10,931 nucleotides of DNA from Kiritimatiellia bacterium (lineage in GTDB: Bacteria > Verrucomicrobiota > Kiritimatiellia > CAIQIC01 > Lenti-01), in contig JAHDSS010000082.1 of the NCBI GenBank assembly GCA_018432565.1, positions 1-10,931 of the forward strand. The letters are read 5' to 3'. Below the pieces are notes generated by a model. The model had not been told where the DNA came from, ran no database searches, and worked only from the letters and a program-made list of their open reading frames with translations. Position numbers and translations under genes: made by a program. Below are positions 1-6,588 of this stretch, piece by piece. Position 1 is the first letter of the stretch; each line of letters begins with the position of its first letter.

Positions 1-1
1 C

Positions 2-571
2 GCGTTCCAGGGGCATCCCGTCCATCTGGACGTGATCGCCCGCATGGCGGCGGCCGCGGGGATTCCGGTGGAATGCGGCGGGGGGCTGCGCACCGATGCG
101 GACCTGGATGCGCTGCTGGCCCGGGGGGTTCGCCGCGCCATCCTGGGAACGCGTGCGCTGGAGCGGATGGAAGAGCTGGCGGCGCTGGCGGCGAAGCATG
201 GCGATCGCCTGGCGGTGGGCATTGACGCCCGCGACGGCCGGGTGCAGGTGAAGGGATGGACGGAGACCTCCCGCACCACGGCGGTCGAGCTGGCCCGGCG
301 GGCCGCCGGCGCAGGCGTGCGCACAATCATCTATACCGATACCGCCACCGACGGCATGCTGCGCGGACCGAATGTTGACGGCAACGCCGAACTGTGCGAC
401 GCCGTCGGGCCTTCCTGCCAGGTCATTGCCTCGGGCGGCATTTCGTCCGCGGACGACATCCGCCGCCTGCGGGCGCTGGACCGGCCCAACCTTGCCGGTG
501 CGATTGTCGGCAAGGCCCTCTACGAAGGGCGCGTCACCCTGTCCGACCTGCTGGCCGCCGCCCGGGACTGA
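2..571 (+). CDS. hisA: HisA, phosphoribosylformimino-5-aminoimidazole carboxamide ribotide isomerase (5'-truncated by window edge)
   Basis: HisA opens the ring of ProFAR to give PRFAR, the fourth step of histidine synthesis, in the cytoplasm on a (beta/alpha)8 barrel. The frame is open from base 2 to the TGA at 569-571, giving 189 residues. About 50 N-terminal residues are missing, including the first catalytic Asp of the barrel. Visible family motifs, numbered from the window edge, are GGGLRT (26-31), VGIDARDG (72-79, whose first Asp matches the second catalytic Asp), VKGW (83-86), IIYTDTATDG (109-118), GPN (122-124), the phosphate-binding ASGGIS (143-148) and GAIVGKALYEG (166-176). VKGW and IYTD...GPN separate it from HisF. 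No hisF follows. Instead the next gene is convergent, so hisA ends its transcription unit here. Identification is firm. Confidence 0.95.
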   Translation, partial: AFQGHPVHLDVIARMAAAAGIPVECGGGLRTDADLDALLARGVRRAILGTRALERMEELAALAAKHGDRLAVGIDARDGRVQVKGWTETSRTTAVELARRAAGAGVRTIIYTDTATDGMLRGPNVDGNAELCDAVGPSCQVIASGGISSADDIRRLRALDRPNLAGAIVGKALYEGRVTLSDLLAAARD

Positions 572-592
572 TGGCTGCCGCGCGAATCCGGA

Positions 593-671
593 TTTTTCAC
601 GGCGTGGTCCGGCGGCTGCCGGATTCCATAGCGTGGAAAATCCGCCGGAAAATTTTCCATAGCGTGGAAAA
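593..671. repeat. Cluster of three TTTTCCA-N5-TGGAAAA palindromes
   Basis: Three copies of an inverted repeat lie in the gap after hisA. The unit is TTTTCCATAGCGTGGAAAA, with 7-bp arms and a 5-nt centre. The best copy is 653-671. The copy at 624-640 lacks two leading T. The copy at 593-612 is degenerate on both arms. Units are usually followed by TCCGG and often preceded by CCGGA, so arms may extend to about 12 bp. The CCA trinucleotides (TCA in the degenerate copy) start at 597, 626 and 657, spacings of 29 and 31 bp. Between copies, GGAAAATTTTCC (647-658) is itself palindromic. The same family recurs at 9446-9517. Role unknown: a protein-binding site or a dispersed intergenic repeat are the main options. 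Confidence 0.85.
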
Positions 672-696
672 TCCGGATTATTTCTGCCGGGCCATA

Positions 697-718
697 CTCA
701 TTGTTTGCAAACAATGAG
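697..718. repeat. Perfect 22-bp palindrome with no loop
   Basis: The left arm CTCATTGTTTG (697-707) is matched base for base by the reverse-complement right arm (708-718). Pairing resumes weakly outside, after one mismatch. There is no loop and no T-tract on either side, so it does not look like an intrinsic terminator. It resembles an operator for a dimeric helix-turn-helix regulator. However, it sits between the convergent 3' ends of hisA and the kinase gene, with no promoter-proximal start nearby. The core ATTGTTT/AAACAAT is shared with the palindromes at 7693-7718 and 7785-7805, where the centre is 2 bp longer. The palindrome is certain; its function is not. Confidence 0.8.
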
Positions 719-776
719 AATGCTCGCGCCACGCCATGCCCCGGCGCAGAACGGAGGGGAAGCGTCTGCGGGGCGC

Positions 777-1958
777 TTACATGGGGCCGAGGGGATTGAC
801 GATGCGGGACAGATAGCCTTCGAGTTCGCGGCCGTATTCGGTGTCCTTGCCGGCGAGGGTGAGCTGCTTGTGCAGCATGGCGAGGCCGGCGGGGCCGACT
901 TCGGCTTCCTCGGCGGAGGCGAAGCGGTTGGCCGGATCGGGGTCGAGAAGGCGCCGCAGCAGCTGCAGGAAGGGGGCGTTGTGGCGGACATGGTCGGGGA
1001 GCATGTCAAAGAGCCGGTTCGGCAGATCGCGCTTGGCCTGCAGCAGGTCGGCTTCGGTGAGGGGCCTGTCGGCGTTGAACAGACGCTCGCCGCGGAGCAT
1101 TTCCAGGCCGACGAGTCCCAGGCTGTAGAGGTCGGACCGGGGCCGGGCGATGCGCTCCTGGTGGATTTCCGGGGCCATGTAGGCGGGCGTGCCCAGCAGC
1201 AGGGTCATTTTTTCGTCGCAGAGCATGGCGCGGCCGTAGTCAATCAGCTTCACGTAGCCGAGGCGGTCGATCATGATGTTGGCCGGCTTGACGTCGGCAT
1301 GCACAAACCCCATCTCGTGAAGGGTTTCCAGCCCGCGCAGCGCCTGCCGGAGAATGTACAGGGCGATGCCGGGCTGGATCATGATCCGGCCGTTTTCCAG
1401 GCGGAAGACCACGTCGGTGAGACGCCGCCAGTCTTCGTCGCTGGAGCGGGCGCGGGCCTGCTCCAGATGGGTGCCGTCAAGGAGCTCGCGCAGGGAGATG
1501 CCGTTGACGACCTCCATCTGGAGGTAGCCGATGCCGTTGCTTTCCTCGTAGATTTCAGGGACGACGAGGGCGGGATTCTTGACGAGCTGGAGCTTGGAGG
1601 TCTGGGCGGCGATGCGCCCCATGTCGGTCCAGTATTTCTTGGCGTTGGCGTAGATGCCGGGATCGAAGAGCTTGATGGCGTGGCGGGTGACGCATCCGCG
1701 CGCCCCCTGCCGCAGGCCGAGAAACACGATGCCCTGGCGTCCGCGGCCGAGTTCGCGGGGAAAACGGTAGGCGACGGGGTAGTAAATGGCGCGGGAGGCC
1801 AGGATGGCGCGGTAATTGGTGACCAGCTGGCGGCTGCCGGCGCCGACGGCGGCGGGGACCGACGGCGCCAGATCGCGCAGGATCGAGGCGTCCGTCCCGG
1901 GCTCGCCCGGAAGGGGATCCAGGGCGGTGGTCTGGTCGAATACAGGTTTCTTTTGCAC
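777..1958 (-). CDS. Hanks-type serine/threonine protein kinase, soluble, non-RD
   Basis: This 393-residue protein should phosphorylate Ser/Thr of unknown targets using ATP. Kinase landmarks in order are the glycine loop GRGRQGIVFLG (71-81), the ATP-anchoring Lys in HAIKLF (Lys96), the catalytic loop HADVKPAN (220-227, Asp222 and Asn227), DYG in place of DFG (240-242), GTPAYMAPE (256-264) and SDLYSLG (275-281). The catalytic Asp is preceded by Ala, not Arg, so it is a non-RD kinase. There is no transmembrane segment and no PASTA, FHA or TPR region. About 65 N-terminal residues before the kinase fold are unassigned. The start is GTG (complement of 1956-1958); an in-frame TAA lies four codons upstream, so the frame cannot extend further. 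No phosphatase gene is adjacent. It faces kamA divergently across 46 bp. Confidence 0.92.
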   Translation of the reverse strand: MQKKPVFDQTTALDPLPGEPGTDASILRDLAPSVPAAVGAGSRQLVTNYRAILASRAIYYPVAYRFPRELGRGRQGIVFLGLRQGARGCVTRHAIKLFDPGIYANAKKYWTDMGRIAAQTSKLQLVKNPALVVPEIYEESNGIGYLQMEVVNGISLRELLDGTHLEQARARSSDEDWRRLTDVVFRLENGRIMIQPGIALYILRQALRGLETLHEMGFVHADVKPANIMIDRLGYVKLIDYGRAMLCDEKMTLLLGTPAYMAPEIHQERIARPRSDLYSLGLVGLEMLRGERLFNADRPLTEADLLQAKRDLPNRLFDMLPDHVRHNAPFLQLLRRLLDPDPANRFASAEEAEVGPAGLAMLHKQLTLAGKDTEYGRELEGYLSRIVNPLGPM

Positions 1959-1990
1959 GCGGGGAGTTTACCGGAAGGGGAGTCTTTGGC

Positions 1991-2020
1991 AATATCGGCG
2001 TTGCATGTCCTCATTGTCTA
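1991..2020 (-). promoter_or_regulatory. Possible sigma70-type promoter for the kinase gene
   Basis: On the - strand, TAGACA (complement of 2015-2020, five of six to TTGACA) is followed after 18 nt by GATATT (complement of 1991-1996, four of six to TATAAT). Transcription would start about 25 nt before the kinase GTG. The -35 box lies inside the first codons of the divergent kamA, which would tie the two genes' transcription together. This rests on consensus matching by eye alone. Confidence 0.3.
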
Positions 2021-3099
2021 CATTCGATGCCGCACAGGAGCGCGCGTTCCGCCGCCGGGCCTTTCCCTCGGCGACGGCGGCGGACTGGGCGGACTGGCGC
2101 TGGCAGCTGCGCCATCGCATCCGGTCGGGCCGGGGATTGGAACGGGTGCTGGAGCTGTCGGCGGACGAGCGCCGGGCGCTGGCCGCGCCGGACACCTGGC
2201 GGATGCCGCTGGCGGTGACGCCGTACATGCTGGGACTGCTGTCCCGGGAAACGCCCGGCGGGCCGTTACGGCGGACCCTGCTGCCGGATGTGCGCGAAGC
2301 CCGGACGGGGAAGGGCGAACGGCGCGATCCGCTGGGGGAGGAGGCGCATCAGGTGGCGCCCGGCCTGGTCCGCTCCTATCCGCACAAAGCCCTGCTGCTG
2401 GCCACGGCCGACTGCGCCGGTTTCTGCCGCTACTGCACGCGCGCGCGCACCGCGCCGGCGCCGCTCGGCGGCCGGCCCGGCGCGGCGCCGCCGGATTCCG
2501 GGCGGGCGCTGGCCTGGCTGCGCCGCCATCCGGAGGTGCGCGACGTCCTGGTGTCGGGCGGCGATCCGCTGGTGATGTCCGACGCGCGGCTGGAACACCT
2601 GCTGCGGGCGCTGCGGGCGATACCGCACGTGGACCTGATCCGCATCGGCACCAAGACCCCGGCCGTGCTGCCTCAGCGGATCACCCCGGCGCTGGCGCGT
2701 CTGTTCCGGTCCGTGCGCCCGCTGTGGCTGAGCCTGCATTTCACGCATCCGTCGGAGCTGACGCCGCGCGCCGCGGAGGCGTGCGGGCGCCTGCTGGATG
2801 CCGGGCTGCCGCTGATGAACCAGACCGTGCTGCTGCGGGGCATCAATGACGATGTCGAAACGATGCGGCGCCTGAATGAAAGACTGCTGCACCTCGGCGT
2901 GAAGCCGTACTATCTGCACCAGGGCGATCTGGCGGCGGGCACGGGCCATCTGCGATCCACCGTGGCCCGGGGACGGGCGATCCTGCGGGCGCTTTGCGGG
3001 CAGGTGTCCGGCTATGCGATTCCGCATTTCATGTTCGATCCGCCCGGCGGCGGCGGCAAGCGGCATCTGTTCCCGGGCGGCGGCCGTGGCGGCGATTGA
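2005..3099 (+). CDS. kamA: Lysine 2,3-aminomutase-family radical SAM/PLP enzyme with shortened C-terminus
   Basis: Family members move an amino group from C2 to C3 of lysine (or a lysyl group), using a [4Fe-4S] cluster, SAM and PLP. From ATG 2005 the protein has 364 residues. Motifs: DWRWQLRHRI (30-39), cluster CAGFCRYC (Cys137, Cys141, Cys144), Arg146 in CTR, SGGDPL (184-189), LHFTHPSE (244-251), Asp308 in HQGDL, Asp345 in FDPPGGGGK and Lys352, the expected PLP lysine. These match Arg134, Asp293, Asp330 and Lys337 of clostridial lysine aminomutase with nearly constant offsets, so lysine-type specificity is retained. Only 12 residues follow Lys352, whereas the clostridial enzyme (416 aa) continues for about 80. 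The other two frames do not supply the missing tail. No ablB or epmA neighbour is present. There is no clear Shine-Dalgarno at the ATG, and the frame is open upstream antisense to the kinase, so the start is likely rather than proven. Confidence 0.88.
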   Translation: MSSLSTFDAAQERAFRRRAFPSATAADWADWRWQLRHRIRSGRGLERVLELSADERRALAAPDTWRMPLAVTPYMLGLLSRETPGGPLRRTLLPDVREARTGKGERRDPLGEEAHQVAPGLVRSYPHKALLLATADCAGFCRYCTRARTAPAPLGGRPGAAPPDSGRALAWLRRHPEVRDVLVSGGDPLVMSDARLEHLLRALRAIPHVDLIRIGTKTPAVLPQRITPALARLFRSVRPLWLSLHFTHPSELTPRAAEACGRLLDAGLPLMNQTVLLRGINDDVETMRRLNERLLHLGVKPYYLHQGDLAAGTGHLRSTVARGRAILRALCGQVSGYAIPHFMFDPPGGGGKRHLFPGGGRGGD

Positions 3100-3106
3100 T
3101 TCGCCC

Positions 3107-4021
3107 GTGAGCGTTGCCGAGCCCGTGGTGCTGTCGGCCAGCCGCGCCACGGACATTCCGGCCTGCTACGCCGACTGGTTCATGAACCGGTTGCGGGCGG
3201 GATTTTTCCTTTGGACAAATCCGTTCCGCCCTTCGCAGGTTCAGCGGGTGTCAACAGCTCGGGTCCGCGTCATTGTGTTCTGGTCGAAGCATCCGGCCGC
3301 GCTGCTTCCGCCCCTGCGCGAACTGGACCGCCGCGGACTGCATTTTTATGTGCAGTATACGCTGAACGACTGGGAAGCGGAGGGGCTGGAGCCGGGGCTG
3401 CCGCCGCTGGCGGAGCGGATCCGGCTCTTCCGGCGGCTGTCGAAACGCCTGGGGCCGGAGCGGGTGATCTGGCGGATGGATCCGCTGCTGCTGGCGGACA
3501 GCCTGGGGGTGCCGGAGGTGCTGAAGCGGGCGCGGCGGCTGGCGGAAAACCTGGCACCGCTGACACGACGGCTGGTGTTCAGCTTTGCCGACATCGAACG
3601 CTATGCGTCGGTCCGGCGGCGACTGGCCCGGATGGGAATCGGCGCGCGCGAGCCGAGCGTTCAGGAACAGCTCGATCTGGCATGCGGAATCGCGGAAATC
3701 AATCGGGCCTTCGGGCTGGAACTCATGACCTGTGCCGAGTCCGTGGATTTGTCGGAGATGGGCATCGCCCACGGTCGCTGCGTGGATGGCGGCCTCATGG
3801 CGCGTCTGTGGCCGGGGGATGAGGAACTGATGGCCTTTCTGGCTTCTCCGCAGGCCCGCAAGGACCGGGGCCAGCGCCGGGCCTGCGGGTGCCTGGCCAG
3901 CAAGGACATCGGCTGCTACGGCACCTGTCCGCACGGGTGTGTCTATTGCTATGCCTCGGCCTCGCCGGCCGCGGCGCGGCGGCGCGCAAAAGCGCATCGC
4001 CCCGACGGCAATCGCATCTGA
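3107..4021 (+). CDS. DUF1848 family protein, putative Fe-S enzyme
   Basis: The DUF1848 family has no established function. Family landmarks: LSASRATDIPACYADWFMNR (9-28), the NPF segment (38-40), VIVFWSKHP (55-63), YTLNDW (84-89), LEPGLPPL (94-101), the RLGPERVIWRMDP segment (114-125), TCAES...HGRCVDGG (208-229). The C-terminus carries six cysteines at 260, 262, 270, 274, 278 and 281. Cys274-Cys278-Cys281 form CPHGCVYC, a radical-SAM-type CxxxCxxC placed at the end of the protein instead of near its start. I chose GTG 3107 because it comes 7 nt after the kamA stop and puts the conserved SASR motif near the N-terminus, as in relatives. GTG 3086, GTG 3125 and ATG 3014 are alternatives. There is no strong ribosome site, suggesting translational coupling to kamA. 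Family assignment is strong; substrate unknown. Confidence 0.88.
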   Translation: MSVAEPVVLSASRATDIPACYADWFMNRLRAGFFLWTNPFRPSQVQRVSTARVRVIVFWSKHPAALLPPLRELDRRGLHFYVQYTLNDWEAEGLEPGLPPLAERIRLFRRLSKRLGPERVIWRMDPLLLADSLGVPEVLKRARRLAENLAPLTRRLVFSFADIERYASVRRRLARMGIGAREPSVQEQLDLACGIAEINRAFGLELMTCAESVDLSEMGIAHGRCVDGGLMARLWPGDEELMAFLASPQARKDRGQRRACGCLASKDIGCYGTCPHGCVYCYASASPAAARRRAKAHRPDGNRI

Positions 4022-4044
4022 TCCCGCCCGCCCGGATGGAAGGA

Positions 4045-4073
4045 TTGCGTTCGAAACCGGAATCCCGTACAGT
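4045..4073 (+). promoter_or_regulatory. Possible promoter just upstream of the amidase gene
   Basis: TTGCGT (4045-4050), a 17-nt spacer, then TACAGT (4068-4073) make a plausible sigma70-like pair. Transcription would begin near 4080, almost on the amidase ATG at 4083, giving a leaderless or nearly leaderless mRNA. That would fit the lack of any Shine-Dalgarno before this start. Evidence is consensus matching only. Confidence 0.25.
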
Positions 4074-4082
4074 CGCCCGTTC

Positions 4083-5465
4083 ATGGTTTTGAAGCGTTCC
4101 ATCCGACATCCGCTGCGCTGGATTCTGCTCTTCGGGCTGATCCTGCCGGCGGTGGCGTTTGCGCAGGTGCGCGCGCTGCGTACCGTGCCCTATGCGGGCA
4201 AGCGGTATGTTCCGCTGAAGGATCTGGCGGCCATGTACGGGCTGCCGCTGGCCGCGCCCGGCGGCAAGACCCTGCTGATTCGCGGACAGTACGTCAGCCT
4301 GCAGTTCACGATGGACGGCCGCGAAGCCTTTCTCAACGGCAGCAAGACCTGGCTGCACGCCCCGGTGATCAAACTGCGCGGGCAGTGGTGCCTCAGCGAG
4401 GCGGATGCGCAATGCGCGGTGGATCCCCTGGTGCGCCCGTCGGCCTATCTCGGGGGGCGGGCCACGCGGACGGTCGTGCTGGATCCGGGACATGGCGGCA
4501 AGGATCCCGGGGCCATTGCCGGCGGCTTGCAGGAAAAAGACCTCGTGCTCGACATCGCCCTGCGCGTCCGGGCACATCTGCGCGCCAACGGGGTGCGCGT
4601 GGTGATGACCCGCGACACCGACCGTTTCTGGACGCTGCAGGACCGTCCGTTCCTGGCGGCGCGAGGCGCCGGGGATGTGTTTGTCAGCATTCATCTGAAC
4701 GCCACCGGCACCCGCAGCGTACAGGGAGCGGAAACCTTCATCACGCCGGTGGAGCAGTACCCGCCAACATCTGATCCACGGCTGGCCGGCAAATATCCGG
4801 CGGTTCCGAACAACCGCTTCAACCACTCCAACATGGTGCTGGCACACCAGATTCAGCGATCGCTGGTGGGGATAACCCGGGCGGAGGACCGCGGCCTGAA
4901 GCGGGCGCGCTTCCATGTCCTGAAGAATTCGGCGATGCCCGCGGCACTGGTGGAGTGCGGCTTCCTGACCAATGCGCAAGAAGCCCAGAAGCTGGCGACG
5001 CCGTCGTACCGCGAAACGGTGGCGCAGGGCATCGCCCAGGGCATTCTCAACTATCTGGCCCTGGTCAACCGGGCGAAGGTCGAGATGGGTGCGCCCTTGA
5101 TCCAGGCCCCCACGCAGGTGGCTGCGACGGCCGTGCCGCCGCCGCCGGTCACGCCCATCCCGATGGTGTCGCGCGCCTGGGGAGCGCCTCCCGGCACGCA
5201 TTTGCATGCCACTCCCGGGGCCGCCTCGGCGGCTATTCCCGCGCCCGTGGCCGAGCCCCCGCCGGCCGTCGTGATCGCCCCGGCCCCGGTGGCCGCCGCT
5301 CCGGCCGCCGCGGCATCCGCGCCGGTCGCTTCCGTCGTTCCGGCGCCGGTCAGTGCGCCGCCGCCGGCCCGGATCCCGGCCCCCGCGCCGGATCTGCCCC
5401 GACAGGCCGTTGCCCCGCCGCCGTCGCATCTGTTGAATCCCGCGCTGGGCACTCTCTCGAACTAG
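4083..5465 (+). CDS. Secreted N-acetylmuramoyl-L-alanine amidase (Amidase_3, AmiC/LytC type)
   Basis: This is a zinc hydrolase that cuts the amide between N-acetylmuramic acid and the stem peptide of peptidoglycan, in the periplasm. From ATG 4083 it has 460 residues: a signal peptide (1-27, hydrophobic WILLFGLILPAVAFA then Q), a region resembling the copper-amine-oxidase N-terminal-like domain (about 35-115, beginning with KRYVPLKDLAAMYG), then Amidase_3 (about 130-325). Zinc and catalytic residues are all present: His137 in DPGHGG, Glu151 in QEKDL, His204 in VSIHLNA and Glu291 in LVECGFLTN. A Pro/Ala-rich low-complexity tail (about 340-450) ends the protein and may span or bind the wall. The ATG was chosen because the signal peptide begins there; longer in-frame starts overlap DUF1848. 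It lies 61 nt after DUF1848 and 39 nt before the M42 gene. Confidence 0.93.
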   Translation: MVLKRSIRHPLRWILLFGLILPAVAFAQVRALRTVPYAGKRYVPLKDLAAMYGLPLAAPGGKTLLIRGQYVSLQFTMDGREAFLNGSKTWLHAPVIKLRGQWCLSEADAQCAVDPLVRPSAYLGGRATRTVVLDPGHGGKDPGAIAGGLQEKDLVLDIALRVRAHLRANGVRVVMTRDTDRFWTLQDRPFLAARGAGDVFVSIHLNATGTRSVQGAETFITPVEQYPPTSDPRLAGKYPAVPNNRFNHSNMVLAHQIQRSLVGITRAEDRGLKRARFHVLKNSAMPAALVECGFLTNAQEAQKLATPSYRETVAQGIAQGILNYLALVNRAKVEMGAPLIQAPTQVAATAVPPPPVTPIPMVSRAWGAPPGTHLHATPGAASAAIPAPVAEPPPAVVIAPAPVAAAPAAAASAPVASVVPAPVSAPPPARIPAPAPDLPRQAVAPPPSHLLNPALGTLSN

Positions 5466-5504
5466 CTTTTTCCGCCGCGATGGCGCATCCTCGGAGTTGA
5501 ATCC

Positions 5505-6572
5505 ATGAACAAACAGAGCCAGGCCTTTTTGCGGAAGCTGATGTCGGCGATTTCTCCCTCCGGCTACGAGCAGGACGCCGTTCGCCTTCTGCGCGAAGAA
5601 GCCGGGAGTTTCGCGGCCGACGTGCGCACCGATGTGCACGGCAACACGGATATCGTGGTGAATCCCGGCGGATCGCCGCGGGTGATGCTGGCGGGGCATT
5701 GCGACGAAATCGGGTTCATCGTGACCCTGATTGACGCCCGCGGCTATCTGTGGGTCGCGCCGATCGGCGGCTGGGATCCCCAGATTCCCCAGGGGCAGCG
5801 CGTTCTGATCCGCACAGCCAAAGGGGTCGTGCCCGGCGTGATCGGCAAGGTGCCGATCCACCTGCAGAAGCCCGAAGACCGCAAGCAGGTCACGCCGCTG
5901 ACCGATCTGTGGGTGGACATCGGGGCGAAGGACAAGAAGGATGCCGAAAAGCGGGTGTCCATCGGCGATCCCATGGTCATGGCCCAGGACGTGGTCGAAC
6001 TGCCCAACGGGCGGCTGGCGGGCCGGGCGTTCGATGACCGCGCCGGCGCGTTTGTCGTGCTGGAAGCCGCCCGCCGGCTGGCGGCCCTGTCGCCCCAGGC
6101 GGAGATCCATGCCGTCGGCACCGTCCAGGAGGAAATCGGCAGCCGAGGCGCCATCACGTCCACGTTCGGGATTGACCCTGATGTGGGCATGGCCGTGGAT
6201 GTGACGTTTGCCACGGACCACCCGATGATGGACGGTCCGGAGAAGCGGGAGGGCAAGGTGGAACTCGGCGGCGGCCCGGTGCTGTCGCGGGGCGCCAACG
6301 TGAATCCCGTGCTGTTCGAGCACCTGGTGAAAGCGGCTCGCAAACGGCAGATCCCGGTGCAGGTGGTGGCCGACGGCCGCGCCACGCCGACCGATGCCGA
6401 TCCCATCCAGATTTCCCGCGCGGGAGTGGCGGCGGCGCTGATCAGCGTTCCGCTGCGCTACATGCATACGCCCAGCGAAGTGGTCAGCCTCGATGACCTC
6501 GACCGGACCATCGAGCTGATCGCCCATGCCGTTGCCGCCATGAAGCCGGGACAGACGTGGATTCCGTTCTGA
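5505..6572 (+). CDS. M42 family metallo-aminopeptidase
   Basis: M42 enzymes are cytoplasmic, usually dodecameric, two-metal aminopeptidases that trim N-terminal residues from short peptides. Some relatives were first annotated as endoglucanases. The protein has 355 residues, the usual length. Expected metal and catalytic positions are present: PSGYE (18-22), His65 and Asp67 in AGHCDEIG, the bridging Asp177 in AFDDRAG, Glu209 and Glu210 in VQEEIGSRG, Asp232 in AVDVTFATD and His321 in YMHTPSE. The usual Met in AHMDE is Cys here, a mild variation. ATG 5505 is preceded by GGAG (5493-5496) at 8 nt. It lies between the wall amidase and argC, so a role in recycling peptides is reasonable, but the substrate cannot be read from the sequence. 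Confidence 0.93.
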   Translation: MNKQSQAFLRKLMSAISPSGYEQDAVRLLREEAGSFAADVRTDVHGNTDIVVNPGGSPRVMLAGHCDEIGFIVTLIDARGYLWVAPIGGWDPQIPQGQRVLIRTAKGVVPGVIGKVPIHLQKPEDRKQVTPLTDLWVDIGAKDKKDAEKRVSIGDPMVMAQDVVELPNGRLAGRAFDDRAGAFVVLEAARRLAALSPQAEIHAVGTVQEEIGSRGAITSTFGIDPDVGMAVDVTFATDHPMMDGPEKREGKVELGGGPVLSRGANVNPVLFEHLVKAARKRQIPVQVVADGRATPTDADPIQISRAGVAAALISVPLRYMHTPSEVVSLDDLDRTIELIAHAVAAMKPGQTWIPF

Positions 6573-6588
6573 ACAAGAGGACAACAAC

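Noticed and set aside
593..671. Repeat cluster as a short CRISPR array
   Set aside because: The units are 17-20 bp palindromes with about 10-bp irregular gaps that partly belong to the repeat itself. There are no spacers of uniform length and no cas genes.
697..718. Palindrome as an intrinsic terminator for hisA or the kinase gene
   Set aside because: It has no loop, the arms are AT-leaning, and no T-tract follows on either strand.
705..2849. Long + strand open frame of 714 codons across the kinase gene and into kamA
   Set aside because: It is antisense to a kinase with complete motifs, then out of frame with kamA. Composition is Gly/Ala/Arg-rich with no recognisable domain. It reflects avoidance of stops in GC-rich codons.
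3014..3106. ATG 3014 as the start of the DUF1848 gene
   Set aside because: It would overlap kamA by 86 bp and add an N-terminal stretch rich in Ala and Ser that matches the GC-rich repeat coding kamA's GGGGK end, not the family.
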